Below, in pieces: positions 7,666 through 15,609 of a stretch of 64,000 nt of DNA; positions within the stretch are counted from its first letter, which is position 1, and every line of letters begins with the position of its first letter. The translations under genes and the position numbers were made by a program. The DNA comes from Anaerohalosphaeraceae bacterium (GTDB taxonomy: Bacteria > Planctomycetota > Phycisphaerae > Sedimentisphaerales > Anaerohalosphaeraceae): positions 1-64,000 of the forward strand of contig DAOSUR010000007.1 in NCBI GenBank assembly GCA_035378985.1, in the 5' to 3' direction. The notes beneath the pieces were generated by a model, which was given only the letters and a program-made list of their open reading frames with translations, made no database searches and was not told the DNA's origin.

Positions 7666-9531
7666 TCAGGGCTGCGGAGTCGGCTCAGTTTGCGGCGGAG
7701 GCGTTTCTTCTTTGGATTGTTCAATTTGACGCAGTTCTTCCTGAAGCCGCAGGACCGCCTCGGCACTTTGACGGGCTTTTTCTTCCGCCTGAACGGCACG
7801 CTCCCGAGCTTCCTCCATCTGCGATTGTTTTTGCCGGGCTTCCTCAGATGCCTTCCGAACCTCTTCCGAAAGGGCGGTGGTGGTTTCCTGTGTGGTCCGG
7901 CGATGCTGTTCAGCCTCCGCGGCTGCTTCTATCGCCTGTTCAAGCTCCCGCTGGGCTTGGGCGGCCTGCTCCTGAAGCTTCAGGGCCTCCTGTCGAAGCC
8001 GCTCCGCTTCCTCTAATGCCGCCTGATAACGCTGTTCTTCTTCCTGAAGCCGGCGAAGGGCTTCCTCTCGCTGCACCTCTGCCTTGACTCGGCGAGTTTC
8101 CATCTGAGCAGCCCGCTTTTCGATCAAATCCCGATAGGAACCGCCCCAGAACGGCTCCAGAATGCCGGGTTCCAGGTCCAGGTCAAATCCGGGTTTTTCA
8201 AATTTTCTGCGGATATCCTCCGTTACAGTCTCAAACGGCCTGCCTCCGCCGGAAATGCTCGGCGTCAGAATAAAGAAGATTTCGGTGCCTTTTTCTTCAA
8301 AGTCTTTGCTGGAGAACAAATATCCGATAATCGGCAGGTCCTTAAAGAACGGGATCCCTCGAACCACGGACCGCTTTTCACTCTTGCGCATCCCGCCGAT
8401 GACCAGACTTTCTCCCGGTCGAATCCTTGTCTCTGCGATTTCAATCGAACGCTCCGTGATAATCGAACGCTGGATAACCCCTTCGGGCTTGGAACGAGAG
8501 CCGATTTTGATGGAGGCAGCCAGTCCGATGGAACCGTCCGAATAGACGGTCGGGATCACCGTCAGTGTATCCTGCACCCAGACATATTCCGTAATGTTGT
8601 AGGCGTCGCTCGCTCCGCCCAGGCCCGTCTTCACCTTTTCCACCGGTGTATAATCCTGAATGGTTACGGTTGCCTGCTTTCCGTTGACGGTTTCCAGCGT
8701 CGGATTGAGCAGAATCTTCAGATAACCGCGGGACACCAGCAAGTCCAGCACGGCCCGGACCTGATGCCCCGGCACCCAGCGGTCCACCCAATAGCCGAAA
8801 TCCCCGCCGAAGTTAGCCCGTTCCGTTTCCCGAAGAGAGGCCCCCGGAAAGGCCGGGTCCAGGTCAATCAGCTCTCCCGGCTTAAACGAAAGGCCGGAAT
8901 ATTTCGACGGGTCTATCTCGAAAATCTGCCCGTTTTTGATAGCGTAATGTTTTCCGCCGCTTTCTCCGTAATAGAACGTGGCCAATTTTTCGCCGAGAGT
9001 AAGATTCTCTCCCAGAAAGTTTTCAATAAAGAGGGAGGTTTCCCAGTCCATCGTGACATCGCCGAACCGTTCTAAAATCAGGCAGTCCACATTCACCTGA
9101 ATCGGCGGAACATCAATCTTCTCCAGATAGGCCAGAACGGCATCCGCCTGAGGATGGTCCTTGCAGTACAGCACCAGCTGATTGGTGGATTCGTTCGCAG
9201 AGGCCTGAATATCCATCTGCTCTCGAACCAGTCCGGCCAGGTATTCTGCGGAGTGGTGACGGGTAAAATAAAAGACCTTTATGCCGTCCTTAATCTCCAG
9301 ACGGCTGGGCGGCTGAAGATAAAGTTCCGGCATGGCATTGGCGGTCTGGGCTTTGGTTTGGATTTCCCGCAGTTCCTTCAGCACACGGGCCGTTTCAACC
9401 TCCGTACTCCGCTTTTCAAAAAAACTGCCGCATCCTGCACAGAACAGCATTCCCGCCAGCACCGCCGCCGGGAGCATTGATGCTCTGTCGGCTGTCTTCA
9501 GATAGAAAGAATGGATTGCTGCTCGTTTCAT
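7666..9531 (-). CDS. Secretin-family lipoprotein with C-terminal coiled coil (paralogue B)
   Basis: Outer-membrane secretin of 621 residues. The signal peptide ends at lipobox CAGC (Cys34). A secretin N-type domain (about 70-150) ends in LEKIDVPPIQVNVDCLILE, and the secretin core (about 250-440) includes GESLVIGG and VRGIPFFKDLPIIGYLF, as in GspD/PilQ relatives. After residue 465 come about 150 residues of Ala/Gln/Glu/Arg coiled coil, ending in a Pro-rich tail; this is not usual for secretins. It follows paralogue A by one base, so one operon is certain. No GspE, GspF or pilin gene is near, so the secretion system it serves is not identified. Confidence 0.85.
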   Translation of the reverse strand: MKRAAIHSFYLKTADRASMLPAAVLAGMLFCAGCGSFFEKRSTEVETARVLKELREIQTKAQTANAMPELYLQPPSRLEIKDGIKVFYFTRHHSAEYLAGLVREQMDIQASANESTNQLVLYCKDHPQADAVLAYLEKIDVPPIQVNVDCLILERFGDVTMDWETSLFIENFLGENLTLGEKLATFYYGESGGKHYAIKNGQIFEIDPSKYSGLSFKPGELIDLDPAFPGASLRETERANFGGDFGYWVDRWVPGHQVRAVLDLLVSRGYLKILLNPTLETVNGKQATVTIQDYTPVEKVKTGLGGASDAYNITEYVWVQDTLTVIPTVYSDGSIGLAASIKIGSRSKPEGVIQRSIITERSIEIAETRIRPGESLVIGGMRKSEKRSVVRGIPFFKDLPIIGYLFSSKDFEEKGTEIFFILTPSISGGGRPFETVTEDIRRKFEKPGFDLDLEPGILEPFWGGSYRDLIEKRAAQMETRRVKAEVQREEALRRLQEEEQRYQAALEEAERLRQEALKLQEQAAQAQRELEQAIEAAAEAEQHRRTTQETTTALSEEVRKASEEARQKQSQMEEARERAVQAEEKARQSAEAVLRLQEELRQIEQSKEETPPPQTEPTPQP

Positions 9532-9532
9532 C

Positions 9533-11413
9533 TTACTTCTCTGGTTCTGTCTGGGTGGGCTCCTGTTCCGAAGAGTTCTGCTGGACCGGCTCTGCGGACG
9601 GCTGTTTTTCGTCCGTTTTCTGCTGACTCTTTTGGAGACGCTCCTGTTCCTGGCGAAGCTGAGCGGCTTTTTCTTCCGCCTGAGCGGCCTGCTGTTCCAG
9701 TTCCGCGGCTCGTTTCTGGGCCTCCAGAGCGGCGGCTTCGGCGGCCTGGGCCTCCTGTCGGGCCTGCTGAATCTGCTGTTCCAGCTGTTCGCGAAGTGCC
9801 TGCTGTTCCGCCGCCGTCATCTTTTCAGATTCCGCTTTCCGACGGCTCTCTTCGAGCTGCTGACGAGCCTGTTCAATCTGCTGCTGTGCCTCTTTTCGCA
9901 GTCTCTCAAACGCTTCGGCATGCTGACGGGCCGATTGGGCCTGCTGCCGCCGCTCCGCCGCCAACCGCTGCGCCTCCGCAGCCTCACGCTGGGCCTTAAC
10001 CAGGGCCGCCCGGGCTTCGGCCGTGCGTTTTTCCATCAAACTGGTGTAAATATCAGCCCCCATCGGGTCGCCCAGTATCTCTTCGAGAGTCTGCTTTCGC
10101 TCCGGGGCCTCATATTTGCTGCGAACCATCTGAGCCGCTTGGGCATACGGAATGCTGCCGGACGAAATGCTCGGCGTCAGGATAAAAATAATCTCGGTTG
10201 CCTTCTCTTCAAAATCCTTGCTTGAAAAGAGTACCCCCACAATCGGCAGGTCTTTCAGGCCCGGAATGCCCCGAATGACGGAGCGATTTTCGCTTTTCCG
10301 CATTCCGCCGATAATCAGACTTTTTCCCGGCTCAATCCGATTCTCCGCCACCTGAATCGAACGTTCCGTAATAATCGACGTCTGAACCACTCCTTCCGGC
10401 TTCGACTTGGAGCCGATCGTAATCGAGGTTTGGAGACCAATGGAGCCGTCTGCATACACCCGCGGCGTCACCGTCAGGGTATCCGCCACCCATTTGTAGT
10501 CTGTAAGGGTATAGGTAATCGTGTTGTTCGTCTCAGAGGTTCCTTTGGCGGTTACCTGAAGCTCGATTGGAGCATTATCCCGAATGGTAATCGTAGCACT
10601 TTTCCCGTTGACGGTCTCAATCGACGGATTCAGCAGAATCTTCAGGTAGCCGCGGGATTCGAGCATGTCCACTACCAGACGAATCTGATGCCCGTCGATT
10701 CCTTTTTTATGCCAATATCCGAAATCCATTCCAAACTCCGACCGGCGGCTTTCCCGCAGCGAAGCCCCCGGGAAGGCCGCTTTGGGATACTTGGAAGCCC
10801 CCAGCGTCACCCCTTCCCCGAAAAGATTTTCAATCAGCAGCGAGGTCTCCCAGTCCATTGTGATGTCGCCGAACCGCTCCAGAATCAGGCAGTCAATATG
10901 AACCTGAATCGGGGGCACATCCAGCCGTTCCAGAAACTGCAGAACCTGGTCCGCTTCTGCATCGTCTGCACAATGAATGATTAACTGGTTGGTTGTCGGA
11001 TTCGAGCTGACCTTAAACCCCAAATCCCGAACCGCTCCGGCAAGCGAATGCACTTCTTTCTCTTTGGCTTTGTCCGGACTTCGGAAGGAAAGGTCGCCGG
11101 AAGGATGATGTTTTGTGAAATAAAAAATCTTCACACCGTCAGGAACCTTTAGGCGAAGCGGCGGCTGGCGATACATCGTCGGCAGGGGATTGGCAATGTG
11201 CGGATTCTCCCGGACCTGTGAGAGTTCGTTTAGGATAATCCGGGATTCGATTTCCGTTGATTTTCGCTCAAAAAATGTCCGGATTTTCTGGTCGGCGGAC
11301 TCGTGCGCACAGCCGCCCCAGAAACACACCATAGCCAAACAGCCGCCCAAAACCATTCCTTGCTGCAGAATGCTTGTTTGACGGCTGGTCCGATATTTTC
11401 GGAAAAAAAACAT
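9533..11413 (-). CDS. Secretin-family lipoprotein with C-terminal coiled coil (paralogue A)
   Basis: First of two tandem secretins, 626 residues, lipobox WGGC (Cys35). The core matches paralogue B nearly residue for residue around CLILERFGD-TMDWETSL and the secretin block GIPGLKDLPIVGVLF. It lacks a stretch of about 45 residues that paralogue B carries after TLG, and has a longer N-domain insert (DKAKEKEVHSLAGAV). The tail from about 455 to 600 is a Gln/Ala/Glu/Arg coiled coil. Start 11413 gives a signal peptide aligned with that of paralogue B, although the ribosome site is weak. It is divergent from rimO. Confidence 0.84.
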   Translation of the reverse strand: MFFFRKYRTSRQTSILQQGMVLGGCLAMVCFWGGCAHESADQKIRTFFERKSTEIESRIILNELSQVRENPHIANPLPTMYRQPPLRLKVPDGVKIFYFTKHHPSGDLSFRSPDKAKEKEVHSLAGAVRDLGFKVSSNPTTNQLIIHCADDAEADQVLQFLERLDVPPIQVHIDCLILERFGDITMDWETSLLIENLFGEGVTLGASKYPKAAFPGASLRESRRSEFGMDFGYWHKKGIDGHQIRLVVDMLESRGYLKILLNPSIETVNGKSATITIRDNAPIELQVTAKGTSETNNTITYTLTDYKWVADTLTVTPRVYADGSIGLQTSITIGSKSKPEGVVQTSIITERSIQVAENRIEPGKSLIIGGMRKSENRSVIRGIPGLKDLPIVGVLFSSKDFEEKATEIIFILTPSISSGSIPYAQAAQMVRSKYEAPERKQTLEEILGDPMGADIYTSLMEKRTAEARAALVKAQREAAEAQRLAAERRQQAQSARQHAEAFERLRKEAQQQIEQARQQLEESRRKAESEKMTAAEQQALREQLEQQIQQARQEAQAAEAAALEAQKRAAELEQQAAQAEEKAAQLRQEQERLQKSQQKTDEKQPSAEPVQQNSSEQEPTQTEPEK

Positions 11414-11538
11414 CCCCGCTCGCTGTTGACAGACTCTTTCTGCTTTTTGACGCTTTAAGGACAATATCGGCGATAAAACGTTTTTTTCTGTAAAAAGAAC
11501 CGCGATTTTATGAGATACCCATAGAAAATGCGGCTCGA

Positions 11539-11550
11539 TTGTGGTACTTT
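11539..11550 (+). promoter_or_regulatory. Extended -10 element before rimO
   Basis: TGGTACTTT (11542-11550) is an extended -10 type element that ends 7 bases before the chosen rimO start codon, and no Shine-Dalgarno site is present. Transcription would start at or next to the ATG. Confidence 0.35.
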
Positions 11551-11557
11551 TGCCAAA

Positions 11558-12916
11558 ATGAAAAGCAAGGGAATTGGAAACAAACAAATTACGGTTGGTT
11601 TTGTTTCGCTGGGCTGTCCGAAGAATACTGTGGACAGCGAAGTGATGCTTGCCCGAATCGGCCAGGCGGGTTTCGTCCTGACCGGTGAGATGCAGGCCGA
11701 TGCCGTCATTATTAACACATGCGGCTTCATCGAACCGGCCAAGCAGGAGGCCCTGGACGTGATTCGCCGGGCCGTCAAAGAAAAGAAAAAAGGCCGGCTC
11801 GGCAGAATTATTGTAGCCGGATGTCTGTCCCAAAGGATGGGCGCAGCTCTTTTGGAGGAGATTCCCCACATCGATGCCGTTGTCGGGTTGGGCCAGAGGG
11901 ACCAAATTGTGGAGATTCTCCGTTCTGTTCTCCAATCACCGGCAAGACAGCCGGCGACTCGACAATTTCTCCAGCCCTCATCCGATGTGGTCTTTGACGA
12001 CAGCGAACGTCTTCTAATCAACCCCTCCCATTGGGCGTATCTTCGCATCAGTGAAGGATGCAGCCGACAATGCTCCTTCTGCACGATTCCAGCCATCCGT
12101 GGCAAATTCAGGAGTAAGCCGCTCAATTTGGTTCTCTCCGAAGCCCGACAGCTTGCCGAACACGGGGTTCTGGAGTTCAATCTTATTGCTCAGGACACGA
12201 CCTCGTATGGACGGGACATAGGTCTGAAAAACGGCTTGATAACACTGATAAGTGAGTTGGAAAAGATCGAAAAAGTCCATTGGCTTCGTCTGATGTATCT
12301 CTATCCGGCCTCCGTTGATGAGGCCCTCATTGAGAAAATTGCCCAAAGCCCCAAAGTGGTTCATTATGTTGATATCCCCATCCAGCACATCAGCAACACG
12401 ATTTTGCGGGCGATGCATCGGCCTGATACCAAAGAAAACACGCTCCAATTGCTCCAAAAACTGCGGCAATCTATTCCTGACATAGTTTTAAGAACGACCG
12501 TTATCGTAGGATTTCCGGGGGAAACCGATGAACAATTCGAAGAATTAATTGATTTTATCCGCTGGGCCCAGTTTGACGCCCTCGGGGCTTTTCCTTATTT
12601 TGCCGAGTCCGGAACCAAGGCGGCAGACCTTCCGGATCAAGTGCCGGATTCGATCAAACAAGAGCGATTAAATCGACTTATGCTCACCCAGCAGGAAATT
12701 GCCTTTCGAAAAGCGGATGAAATGAAAAGCAAAGAATTGACCGTTTTGGTGGATGAGGCGGATCAGAACGGCAATCTTATCGGACGTTTTTATGGTCAAG
12801 CCCCCCATATTGACAGCGTTTGTCTTCTTCAAGGGCCGCCTGTCCAGCCGGGGCGGTTCATCCAAACCCGTGTTGTCGGCCGGGAAGGATACGACCTGCT
12901 CGTTGAACCCATCTGA
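11558..12916 (+). CDS. rimO: Ribosomal protein S12 methylthiotransferase RimO
   Basis: Radical-SAM enzyme that adds a methylthio group to the conserved Asp of ribosomal protein S12. The 452 residues show the family order: the N-terminal MTTase domain with cluster cysteines Cys20 (LGCPKN), Cys55 (NTCGF) and Cys89 (AGCLSQR), the radical-SAM triad Cys168-x3-Cys172-x2-Cys175 (CSRQCSFC), and a C-terminal TRAM domain. The GFVSLGCPKNTVDSE opening is the one typical of RimO, not MiaB. ATG 11558 fits this N-terminus; 11528 is an alternative. Neither has a ribosome-binding site. Confidence 0.93.
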   Translation: MKSKGIGNKQITVGFVSLGCPKNTVDSEVMLARIGQAGFVLTGEMQADAVIINTCGFIEPAKQEALDVIRRAVKEKKKGRLGRIIVAGCLSQRMGAALLEEIPHIDAVVGLGQRDQIVEILRSVLQSPARQPATRQFLQPSSDVVFDDSERLLINPSHWAYLRISEGCSRQCSFCTIPAIRGKFRSKPLNLVLSEARQLAEHGVLEFNLIAQDTTSYGRDIGLKNGLITLISELEKIEKVHWLRLMYLYPASVDEALIEKIAQSPKVVHYVDIPIQHISNTILRAMHRPDTKENTLQLLQKLRQSIPDIVLRTTVIVGFPGETDEQFEELIDFIRWAQFDALGAFPYFAESGTKAADLPDQVPDSIKQERLNRLMLTQQEIAFRKADEMKSKELTVLVDEADQNGNLIGRFYGQAPHIDSVCLLQGPPVQPGRFIQTRVVGREGYDLLVEPI

Positions 12917-12946
12917 TTTTTACGAACACAGTTCTGAGAAATGTGG

Positions 12947-12952
12947 TATAAT
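12947..12952 (+). promoter_or_regulatory. Extended -10 (TGG-TATAAT) of the Cys-rich gene
   Basis: A perfect TATAAT preceded by TGG (extended -10) lies 32 bases before the start at 12985, in the gap after rimO. No convincing -35 is visible, as expected for extended -10 promoters. Confidence 0.5.
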
Positions 12953-12984
12953 ATAATAACCTGAAATAAAATAGGAATAATAAG

Positions 12985-13398
12985 ATGACTGGTCTGAGAC
13001 AATATCATCTGGTTTTCCTTTCGGTCATAGCTATGGCCTTTGGAGGAGCGGCAAACCTTCGCTGCGTTCAGTGTGAATGCTGTACACACGAAAAGAGTGC
13101 AGCGGGACCTGAAGAAGTTTCCTGCTGTTCCGAACAAATCACAAAATCCGAGATTTCTTTTTGCACCCTTGCTTCCGTACCCTCCTGTCGATGCACAATT
13201 CAGTCTGCTCAGGCCGTTCCTGCCGAACGCAATCGTGACTTTTTCTCCTATGAGAATAAAACTTCTAACTCGTCCTTAACGTCTCTGTCGAGTGAAGAGA
13301 ACGAACTCCATCAAGTTTTTTCAGAACAGCAAACCCCCGGGCTTGTGTACGGCTGGTCTGCACGTGCCCAATCCTTTCTTTATCGGCTGAACTGTTGA
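12985..13398 (+). CDS. Cys-rich exported protein, unknown
   Basis: Product of 137 residues with an N-terminal signal-like segment (LVFLSVIAMAFGGAA), followed at once by CVQCECC and later CC, CRC and a C-terminal Cys, ten cysteines in total. The middle is Ser/Glu rich. The start has AGGAA at good spacing and an extended -10 promoter. No family was recognised. It lies 73 bases upstream of another exported Cys-rich protein, so a shared role in binding soft metals outside the cytoplasm is possible. The C-terminal half could also be a low-complexity spacer. Confidence 0.6.
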   Translation: MTGLRQYHLVFLSVIAMAFGGAANLRCVQCECCTHEKSAAGPEEVSCCSEQITKSEISFCTLASVPSCRCTIQSAQAVPAERNRDFFSYENKTSNSSLTSLSSEENELHQVFSEQQTPGLVYGWSARAQSFLYRLNC

Positions 13399-13471
13399 TT
13401 CGTTCTTTTTCGAGTTCAGTCTCACTTTTTTGAAAAAGAACCTGAAGCTTTCTGAATGAAAGGAATGAACC

Positions 13472-13762
13472 ATGAGGAATAAAACGGTATTGTTTGTGAT
13501 TTTGGCCGGCACAGCCGCATTGGCGGTTGCTTTTTCGGGCGGTGCATTAAGAATGTCTTCGCATGGACAGGCCGGATGCAGTGCTGATGCGCTGACGGCT
13601 GCAACTGCCTGCTGCAGTGCGTGCACCTGTACCGATTGCTCGTGTACGGATTGCAAATGCACCAGCGGGTGCACCTGTGAAAAATGCGAATGTTCCCCCT
13701 GCACATGCGGGCAGAATTCCTGCTCCTGCTGCGGCGGATGCACCAAGCCCAATGCGGCCTAA
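13472..13762 (+). CDS. Metallothionein-like exported Cys-rich protein
   Basis: Product of 96 residues with a signal peptide (MRNKTVLFVILAGTAALAVA). The mature part of about 70 residues holds 19 cysteines, mostly as CxC and CxxC (CTC, CSC, CKC, CEC, CSCC). Such density with almost no aromatic or His residues is like metallothioneins, yet those are cytosolic and this one carries an export signal. AAAGGA precedes the ATG by seven bases, and a strong terminator follows. Metal binding is inferred from composition only. Homology to a named metallothionein family was not recognised. Confidence 0.72.
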   Translation: MRNKTVLFVILAGTAALAVAFSGGALRMSSHGQAGCSADALTAATACCSACTCTDCSCTDCKCTSGCTCEKCECSPCTCGQNSCSCCGGCTKPNAA

Positions 13763-13799
13763 TTTCGCCGGTAGGGCAGTCTAAAAGCGGAAACTTTTT

Positions 13800-13840
13800 C
13801 ACACGGTCTCTTCTGTGGGGGCCGTGTGTTTTTTCTTTTC
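13800..13840 (+). terminator. Intrinsic terminator after the Cys-rich genes
   Basis: Stem cacacgg (13800-13806) pairs with ccgtgtg (13822-13828), followed by a T-rich run. It lies 38 bases past the stop of the metallothionein-like gene. Confidence 0.75.
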
Positions 13841-13871
13841 TTGTTTTGAACTTCTTGTGGATTTGAGCTCT

Positions 13872-14489
13872 TCAACGAATGCACTGATAAATGACAGCGG
13901 GGGGGAGGTTTCTCCAGACGGCCGGAGAAATTGTTACGCGGCTGAAGAGCGATTTGATTTTCTTTCGGAAGGCAATGCCGCTGGGCAGCATCAGGCCCGT
14001 CAGATAGGCAAACGTCGCAAACACCCCGCCGGGACGCAGGGCCTCCAACGTGGCCTTCAGGAGCCGGTCCTGCAGCTCTTCGGAAAAACTGCTCCAGGGC
14101 AGTCCGGAGACAATGCTGTCGGCGTGTGCAAACTGAAATTGCCGAAGAAGACGGGGGGTTTCCTCCACGCTGTGTTCAAGAATCACTAAATTCGGGAAAC
14201 GCTCTCGAAGGACCTGAACGAGAGCCGGATTGCTTTCAATCGCCAGAAACGAGGCCTCAGGTTTTTTGCACCGCAGAATTTCTTCTGTAAAAGCCCCGGT
14301 GCCCGCGCCGTATTCAACAACGACTTGGCTTTCGGCCACATGGGCCAGACGCACAATCTCTCGCGCCAGCACGCGGCTGCTCGGAGCGATGGCTCCGATT
14401 CGGGTCGGATTTCTCAGGAACTCTCTGAGAAAAAGCCGACTCGTCTGCAGATGGCTTTTCGGTTTGGCTATATTTGTCGTGTTAGACAT
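13872..14489 (-). CDS. SAM-dependent methyltransferase, phospholipid N-methyltransferase-like
   Basis: Product of 205 residues. The opening FLREFLRNPTRIGAIAPSS, the SAM-binding VVVEYGAGTGAFTEEI (57-71) and the later SGLPWSSF are characteristic of PmtA-type phosphatidylethanolamine methyltransferases, related to KsgA rRNA dimethylases. It would act on membrane lipids at the cytoplasmic face. Start 14489 is the first Met of this module. There is no Shine-Dalgarno site, but an extended -10 (TGGTATTAT) ends eight bases upstream. It is divergent from the thiamine operon. Lipid versus other small substrate cannot be decided. Confidence 0.72.
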   Translation of the reverse strand: MSNTTNIAKPKSHLQTSRLFLREFLRNPTRIGAIAPSSRVLAREIVRLAHVAESQVVVEYGAGTGAFTEEILRCKKPEASFLAIESNPALVQVLRERFPNLVILEHSVEETPRLLRQFQFAHADSIVSGLPWSSFSEELQDRLLKATLEALRPGGVFATFAYLTGLMLPSGIAFRKKIKSLFSRVTISPAVWRNLPPAVIYQCIR

Positions 14490-14497
14490 AGAGAAGC

Positions 14498-14530
14498 ATA
14501 ATACCAGATAATAGAGGTAGAAAACAAGAA
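14498..14530 (-). promoter_or_regulatory. Promoter of the PmtA-like gene
   Basis: On the minus strand TTGTTT, an 18-base spacer and TATTAT preceded by TGG. The -10 ends eight bases before the ATG at 14489, so the mRNA should be leaderless or nearly so. Confidence 0.5.
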
Positions 14531-14592
14531 AAAACTGACAATCTTCTTGCAAACCATCCAACCTTCTTTTATTTTGTCCGTATTAACAGAGA

Positions 14593-14735
14593 CGTGTCAG
14601 GGGAGCGCAAGGCATCTGCCGACGCTGAGAGGTCTGGAAAGACCAACCCTTTGAACCTGATCCGGCTAATACCGGCGTAGGGAGGCACAAGTTTGAAATT
14701 CACGATGCGCTCCCGAGTTCGGGAGCGTTTTTTTG
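14593..14735 (+). promoter_or_regulatory. TPP riboswitch with expression-platform terminator
   Basis: The conserved thi-box is clear: CTGAGA at 14625-14630, ACCCTTTGAACCTGATC at 14646-14662 and the 3' core GCGTAGGGA at 14675-14683. The aptamer spans about 14593-14688. A terminator follows at 14708-14734 (cgctcccga/tcgggagcg plus seven T). Aptamer bases 14601-14609 are an exact complement of 14706-14714, the terminator's 5' arm, so they can form an antiterminator when TPP is absent. It controls thiF-thiS-thiG-thiH: TPP bound means terminator formed and transcription off. Confidence 0.95.
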
Positions 14736-14754
14736 TTATCGAAAAGGCCCAACA

Positions 14755-15366
14755 ATGACTCCGCCTGTCTTTTATGAATTAAAATCGGCTGTTGTGGGAA
14801 TCGCCGGACTCGGCGGTCTGGGGTCTAATGTGGCCGAAGCCCTTGTCCGGATGAAAATCGGCAAACTGATTCTGGTTGATTTTGACCGCGTGGAAGCCAG
14901 CAATCTCAACCGTCAAAAGTATTTTTATGACCAAATCGGCCGCTGGAAGGTTGATGCAACCCTCGAAAACCTGCTTCGGATTTGGCCGGAAGCCCAGTTG
15001 GAAGGGCATAAAGTTCGCCTGACCCCTGAAACGGTCCAATCGCTTTTTGCTTCTGCGGATGTGATTGCCGAGTGTTTTGACCGGGCGGACCAGAAACAGA
15101 TGATTGTGGAGACAGTTTTATCAAAAATGCCCGATAAGGTGATTGTTTCGGTCAGCGGTCTGGCCGGGTGGGGAGCCAGCAATGACATTGTGACGCGTCC
15201 TATCAACAATCGGCTGATTCTGGTCGGCGATGGAGTCAGCGGGACGGGCCCGGGAATTCCGTTGACGGCCGCACGGGTCGGCGTGGCGGCCTATCATCAG
15301 GCCAACGCTATTGTCGAAGCCCTGATGGACCTCAAGCATAGGCGACTGTCGCGAGGTGCGCAATGA
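14755..15366 (+). CDS. thiF: Sulfur carrier ThiS adenylyltransferase (ThiF family 2)
   Basis: E1-like enzyme that adenylates the C-terminal glycine of ThiS so that sulfur can be loaded for thiazole synthesis. It has 203 residues, the short ThiF form. The nucleotide-binding loop GIAGLGGLGSNVAE is at residues 15-28, followed by DFDRVEASNLNRQ, the typical E1 Asp/Arg/Asn set. The zinc CxxC pairs of longer ThiF/MoeB proteins are absent. First gene after the TPP riboswitch; its stop overlaps the thiS start by ATGA. Confidence 0.9.
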   Translation: MTPPVFYELKSAVVGIAGLGGLGSNVAEALVRMKIGKLILVDFDRVEASNLNRQKYFYDQIGRWKVDATLENLLRIWPEAQLEGHKVRLTPETVQSLFASADVIAECFDRADQKQMIVETVLSKMPDKVIVSVSGLAGWGASNDIVTRPINNRLILVGDGVSGTGPGIPLTAARVGVAAYHQANAIVEALMDLKHRRLSRGAQ

Positions 15367-15578
15367 GCTGGACATTAAAGATTAACGGAACGCCGCAGAC
15401 GTTTGAACCATCGGAGCAGCCGGCCACGCTGGCGGATTTATTAAAGCAGCTGCAGATGGAGAAAGCGGCTGTTGTGGCCGAGGTGGATGGGCAGATTATC
15501 CCCCGTGAGCGTTTTGCGCAGACGGTTCTGCGGGATGGTCAATCGATTGAACTGGTTCGCTTTGTCGGCGGCGGATAA
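15363..15578 (+). CDS. thiS: Sulfur carrier protein ThiS
   Basis: Ubiquitin-like sulfur carrier of 71 residues that ends in Gly-Gly-Gly after FV; the terminal Gly-Gly is the site of adenylation and thiocarboxylation. The internal DGQIIPRERFAQTVLRDGQ matches the ThiS fold, and length is usual. ATGA overlap with thiF indicates coupled translation and near-equal amounts of the E1 and its substrate. Confidence 0.92.
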   Translation: MSWTLKINGTPQTFEPSEQPATLADLLKQLQMEKAAVVAEVDGQIIPRERFAQTVLRDGQSIELVRFVGGG

Positions 15579-15609
15579 ACTGCATGAATAATCCGGATAA
15601 GGAGCCCTG

